Below, one piece after another: positions 7,657-11,236 of a DNA stretch of 11,236 nucleotides (positions within the stretch are counted from its first letter, which is position 1; every line of letters begins with the position of its first letter). Source of the DNA: Coemansia sp. RSA 1804 (Eukaryota > Kickxellomycota > Kickxellomycetes > Kickxellales > Kickxellaceae). The stretch lies in the NCBI GenBank assembly GCA_027578815.1, contig JANBTH010000797.1:1-11236 (forward strand). The letters run 5' to 3'. The position numbers were made by a program, and so were the translations under genes. Under the pieces are notes generated by a model, which saw only the letters and a list, made by a program, of their open reading frames with translations, had not been told where the DNA came from and searched no databases.

Positions 7657-9999
7657 CTAATTGTATTGTTCGAGGTGTATTGTTGCTGTGGAACTTGTGC
7701 GAGCAGAATCCATTAGCGCGTAGTGGTACATTGGATCAGAGCTCCTTTGAGGCATTGGAGGTGGAGGAGCACCTGTGTGGCTGCTCTCTGCACCATTCTT
7801 TTCGTTTTCCTCGCGGATCGCATCCTGTGACCTGAGGAACGACCGGCTAGTAAATAACGAACGTTCCCTAGAGTGTCGAGGGATAACAGGTCCATGCATA
7901 AGCGCCAATGTGTGGTTGGCCGCCTTTGATGAGCTGGAAGAGGTGCCAGAGGTCCCTGTCTGGGTGGTGCTTACCGATATGCTTGATGCAAAGGCTGCAT
8001 CGTGAGATCCAGCAGCAGAGCGCGCACCACTGCTGGCGCTGCTTCGCAGGCTAGAACGGCTGCAGACACTCTTAGCATGCTTCGAGTGAGGTGTGCTGGA
8101 TGGCGGCTCCATCCCAACAGGGCAGTTGATGTTGTGTATCTCGCTCTCTTCGCTTGACAGATAATCGTCGTTGCCATCATTATCGGAAACATCCGAGTCG
8201 GCTGGCGAGTCAGGGCTATGCTGCAGTTGTTTGTGCTGGGAATAATAGAACTCGGCGTAAGGAAAAGCAACAGCGTTTCTATTTGCCAGCTTTTGCTGTG
8301 CAGCTGACTGCCCGCTAGAAGCAGATTGTTCGTTGCCAAAGTGGTTGTCCAGATTGTTGGCTGCAGAAAGAGCCACATTGGCCATGGCATGAGTCATGTC
8401 ATATACCTCATGAGTCAGGTCAGTTGCGACGCCTCCATGCTTGCGGATCCGCTGCTGCTTTTGCTGTTGCTTCTGGTGCTGTCGCTTGTCCAACTCGCTG
8501 TGCGTAAACTCGAGGGTCGACTTTACGTTTGAGTCGGGGTAGGCAATGGTGCTGGGGGACTTTGCTAACAGAGACATGTCTTTGCTCCCACTCCTTGCAT
8601 ACTTTGGCATTCCTGGGAACTCGAGGTTAAACTCCTTGTATCGGCGCGCCAAGAAAAGCTCTTTGCTCTTCATAATCCGTGTCGGAATGTCCCCAAGCAC
8701 AATCCACGGCGTTTCGGTGACTCCGGAACCGGGGCCCATTGCCACTGCCATGAACTGTGCAGGATCGTGCCACTGCTTTAGTGGAGCATCAAACCACCTA
8801 CTTTCGCCGCGATACCACGACTCTGCCATGCGCGCCATGCATCGGGCTACGTGGCTACCTTGACTGTCGGCACGATACGCCTGCTTCTCGCCTGCCGTGT
8901 TGCACACATCGCCGGCAGCAAAGATCCATGGAAGCTCTGGGTGATTGATTTGCAATGTCGGAAGCACTCTGATCTGCTTCGACTTGGCGTCAATAATCTT
9001 GTGTTTGTAAACAGGGTCCAATGTGTCCATAAACGATGTCCTGTAGGTGATACCGTTGCAAAGGAACTGGAAATGCGAGAATATCATACGGCCCTTTGAT
9101 GTCTTAAGCCACCGTCCCTCGACCCGATACTTTAGGGGGTCCTTCTCCGGAATAACTACGCGCTCGTTGAGATACACCTTGACGCCCAAAGCCTTGAGCT
9201 TCTTGTGTGCCTTCCGCGACATGGACTTGCTGTTGGTGTCCATGGACATAATGCGAGGACCGGAATGGATTATTATAATAACCTTTGAAGGGTACTCGGT
9301 GGCAATCTCAGCAGCGAGGCCAACGCCTGTAGGACCGCCGCCAATGATCAAAATGGAATCTGATTCGTGGACCATTTCGGAGAACATGCGGAGCTCTGCT
9401 TTTCCTTTGATGCTCGACGTTGTCTCGATCTTGCACGGAGGCGGGTAGATCGACCCGGTTGCAACCAAGAGCGAGTCAAAGTCAACCTTGTAGCCATCCT
9501 TGAGAATCACAGAGTTCGAGTACACCGACGATACTTCGCCCTTGATGACTCTGTTGTGCGGATAGCGGAAGATGTTGTCATATGGAAGCCAGACCAGATC
9601 GATAAGCTCTGGCTTTGCCATGGCACGCAGGGCACCCAGGTTGTAAAAGTACTGATCACGTCTCTCAATAACGGTGATTGTAGCAATGTGAGGAAGCAGT
9701 ATGTTCTCAAGCTCTTGTGCTGCGCGGATACCTGCAAACGATCCTCCGATGATGACAATGTGGAATGTTTTTGAAGTTCGAGCAATGTTCATGTTGTGAA
9801 GGTGCTGCACGGTCGAGTCAATGCTAAAGTCCCTTGAATTGCTGCTTGCTTCTACATCAACCCCTTTGTGCAGCGGTGCCAACCCCTCCTTTGCAAGCGC
9901 AGTGTGATATTTGGGGCTGCTGCTGTGGTTGCGGGTAATGTGCGTCTGGCATGGAATGACTTTTTGCGTGTCTAGCTGAGAGCTGGGTGCGGTGAGCAT
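7657..9999 (-). CDS. FSP1/AIFM2-like flavoprotein with a long disordered C-terminal tail
   Basis: This encodes 780 residues. An N-terminal stretch of about 78 residues of unknown role precedes the enzyme. The FAD motif is GGSFAG (85-90), the second Rossmann motif GGGPTGVG (220-227) and the FAD-binding segment WIFAAGDVC (358-366, Asp364). The C-terminal domain FMAVAMGPGSGVTETPWIVL to SKELF (416-449) aligns well with the end of human FSP1, with Lys444 at the place of Lys355 (human numbering recalled). Gly227 stands where FSP1 has Glu156 and where the neighbouring paralogue has Glu173. From about 480 on, the protein is low complexity. ATG 9999 is the first in the frame (in-frame stop at 10018-10020); Met70 (ATG 9792) is an alternative start nearer the enzyme domain. 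No signal peptide or membrane helix is evident. The family suggests NAD(P)H-dependent quinone reduction; the changed residue makes activity uncertain. Confidence 0.87.
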   Translation of the reverse strand: MLTAPSSQLDTQKVIPCQTHITRNHSSSPKYHTALAKEGLAPLHKGVDVEASSNSRDFSIDSTVQHLHNMNIARTSKTFHIVIIGGSFAGIRAAQELENILLPHIATITVIERRDQYFYNLGALRAMAKPELIDLVWLPYDNIFRYPHNRVIKGEVSSVYSNSVILKDGYKVDFDSLLVATGSIYPPPCKIETTSSIKGKAELRMFSEMVHESDSILIIGGGPTGVGLAAEIATEYPSKVIIIIHSGPRIMSMDTNSKSMSRKAHKKLKALGVKVYLNERVVIPEKDPLKYRVEGRWLKTSKGRMIFSHFQFLCNGITYRTSFMDTLDPVYKHKIIDAKSKQIRVLPTLQINHPELPWIFAAGDVCNTAGEKQAYRADSQGSHVARCMARMAESWYRGESRWFDAPLKQWHDPAQFMAVAMGPGSGVTETPWIVLGDIPTRIMKSKELFLARRYKEFNLEFPGMPKYARSGSKDMSLLAKSPSTIAYPDSNVKSTLEFTHSELDKRQHQKQQQKQQRIRKHGGVATDLTHEVYDMTHAMANVALSAANNLDNHFGNEQSASSGQSAAQQKLANRNAVAFPYAEFYYSQHKQLQHSPDSPADSDVSDNDGNDDYLSSEESEIHNINCPVGMEPPSSTPHSKHAKSVCSRSSLRSSASSGARSAAGSHDAAFASSISVSTTQTGTSGTSSSSSKAANHTLALMHGPVIPRHSRERSLFTSRSFLRSQDAIREENEKNGAESSHTGAPPPPMPQRSSDPMYHYALMDSARTSSTATIHLEQYN
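7660..8562 (-). other. Low-complexity, probably disordered tail of the second flavoprotein
   Basis: Residues about 480-780. In order: a Gln/Lys-rich basic patch (506-520), an Ala/Asn/His-rich part with possible helix (528-570), an acidic Ser/Asp block resembling casein kinase 2 sites (595-620), a Ser-rich region (638-692), an Arg/Ser patch RHSRERSLFTSRSFLRS (708-724) and a proline run GAPPPPMPQR (743-752) of the kind bound by SH3, WW or profilin-type modules. The frame is continuous with the enzyme, with no stop or obvious splice site between. Human FSP1 has no such tail. Confidence 0.75.
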
Positions 10000-10432
10000 T
10001 TTGAATGGGTGTCGCTGTCAGCTTTCGTATTGGGGGTTTCTGCGCTATGAATCTATGGACTATACGAAATCGGAAGATAAAATTAAGGTTGATAATCAAT
10101 GGCTTTGAATAAAGTGTTAATACGCAATGTTATAATAGGGAAATAAATAAGAACAAATGACGAGATAATATTACTGGAAAGTGAATATAGGTGGTTAATA
10201 TGGAATGCATAGCAAAAACGAAGAGCCGGAAAGCGGGATTATCGTTTGTGCCTCATTTTCTCCAGAGTGCCCACCTGTCCTTTTATATCAGAGCAACGCG
10301 AATGTAACTTGCGATTCCCTCTGTTTGAAACTGAGTAGCCATCAGTCATATCAGCGTCTTTAGGAATAACAAAACAGCAATAACACTGTGAGTATACAAG
10401 CTAATAACCATTGTGGTAAATGAAAGTGCAGG

Positions 10433-10460
10433 TTGGCAGTGACTATGTTAACTCTGCCAA
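10433..10460. repeat. Perfect inverted repeat, 7-bp stem
   Basis: TTGGCAG (10433-10439) and CTGCCAA (10454-10460) can pair across a 14-base loop. The function is unknown. Confidence 0.5.
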
Positions 10461-10518
10461 GCCGTGGAAATCCCGGTCAAATAATATTGCCTGATACCAG
10501 TGGACATGGAAAACATCA

Positions 10519-10567
10519 GTGTAACCTGCTTCGCCGATTCGATGAATAGCAGACGAATCGGCTTGGA
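10519..10567. repeat. Perfect 9-bp inverted repeat with possible outer stem
   Basis: GCCGATTCG (10533-10541) pairs perfectly with CGAATCGGC (10554-10562) around a 12-base loop. GTGTA just upstream and TACAC just downstream could form an outer stem, leaving an internal loop on both sides. The shape resembles an H/ACA guide hairpin, but no H box or correctly spaced ACA is evident. It could equally be a DNA operator-like dyad. Confidence 0.5.
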
Positions 10568-10821
10568 ATACACATGTGATTAATAAGGACATACGGCGGG
10601 TATGTGTGTGTAGCTGGACTGAGTTGACTTGCTATTGTCCTTTAATTGCTACGTTTTCCGGACAGGCATTTCTGGTTTTTAACTTTGAGATTGTGCGGAG
10701 AAAAGACAGTAGGCGGCAACACCACTGTGTTACAAACAGTAAGCAGCTTTTTAAACAACAGTGGAGAAGGCGAATTAAAGTCGCGGAATACGGTGACTAG
10801 GAATGTGTGTGGATGGATGTG

Positions 10822-10906
10822 AAGCGCAGGACATTTCTTCGCTTATTAATCCATAATGGAGCCAGTAAATCGGCTCGAATTTTTGACAAATCGGGGCCAT
10901 GGCCGA
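10822..10906 (+). other. Hairpins flanking an Sm-site-like sequence
   Basis: In order: AAGCG/CGCTT (10822-10826 with 10840-10844), GAGCC/GGCTC (10859-10863 with 10872-10876), AATTTTTGA (10878-10886) and TCGG/CCGA (10891-10894 with 10903-10906). AAUUUUUGA fits the Sm-binding consensus, and a 3' hairpin after it is typical of spliceosomal snRNAs. No sequence diagnostic of U1, U2, U4 or U5 is seen upstream, so identity as an RNA gene is unproven. Confidence 0.15.
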
Positions 10907-11236
10907 CGTGTGTGATACATACCTTTTTGCAGGCTGTGAGAGGAAAGGTGTTGCGTATAAATGAATAGTAGGACAGTTATAGTAACAATATTCTATTATC
11001 TATGATAATCGTAAAAAGGCTCAGGTTCTGTGTGTCAGGCAAAAAGAAAGAAAGGATAAAGGGTAAACGTTTAGAAATAATATATCTACCGGCCAAGCTG
11101 TACGGAAAGAGAATATCGGTAAAAACCCGCTGACAGAGGGGAAAAGGGGAGAAATAAGACTGGGAAGAAAAGTCACAATATCGTATGTTCAAGATCGTAT
11201 CAACTGGCTAAAGTGGCGCCGTCGCTGGTCCAGACA

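Larger units (their letters stand above)
10000..11236. other. 1.2-kb intergenic region without a supported gene
   Basis: AT-rich sequence upstream of the second flavoprotein gene. A weak TATA-like GTATAGT on the minus strand at about 10060-10066 is about 62 bases before ATG 9999. Open frames up to about 70 codons occur but have poor codon use and no motif. Several short frames reach the right edge on both strands and cannot be judged. The main visible structure is a set of inverted repeats between 10433 and 10906, given separately. No tRNA, 5S rRNA, U1, U2, U6, RNase P or SRP RNA signature was recognised. Confidence 0.6.

Noticed and set aside
10977..11236. Short frames reaching the right edge on both strands
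   Set aside because: Several frames are open for 11-60 codons without ATG or motif; purine-rich sequence has few stops by chance, so none can be chosen.

Overview
This window reads as nuclear DNA of a fungus. It has small, AT-rich intergenic regions, one short spliceosomal intron (GTATGT...GTAG) and a recognisable Uso1/p115 gene. The intron-poor genes and the F-box/leucine-rich-repeat-like protein suggest an early-diverging lineage of the Kickxellales/Coemansia type. That placement is inference; no rRNA or other marker gene is present to fix it.

Layout. Bases 1-122 may hold the first 40 codons of a minus-strand gene that runs off the left edge. A short divergent promoter region (about 123-292) follows. 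The plus-strand gene USO1 (293-3429, two exons) encodes a vesicle-tethering factor of about 1008 residues. It converges, across only 114 bp, on a run of three minus-strand genes: an FSP1/AIFM2-like flavoprotein with an RGG box inserted near its C-terminus (3544-4881), an F-box/LRR-like protein (5522-7099), and a second FSP1-like flavoprotein with a disordered tail of about 300 residues (7657-9999). The last 1.2 kb (10000-11236) has no gene I can support. It does contain several perfect inverted repeats and an Sm-site-like sequence flanked by hairpins, which I flag only as a possible non-coding RNA.

How the genes relate. USO1 is a housekeeping gene of ER-to-Golgi transport and has no evident functional link to its neighbours. 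The two flavoproteins are distant paralogues separated by the F-box-like gene. One keeps the glutamate that follows the second dinucleotide-binding motif in human FSP1; the other has glycine there. Both keep a lysine that aligns with a functional C-terminal lysine of FSP1. Each has gained a different low-complexity extension. Two of the minus-strand genes have a TATA box 70-76 bp upstream of the first ATG, and two have an AATAAA signal about 47-54 bp after the stop. This supports separate transcription units and helps choose start codons.

I see no new defence system, mobile element, CRISPR array or tRNA. The most unusual items are the RGG box in a redox enzyme, the paralogue with the altered catalytic position and long tail, and the structured intergenic stretch at the right.
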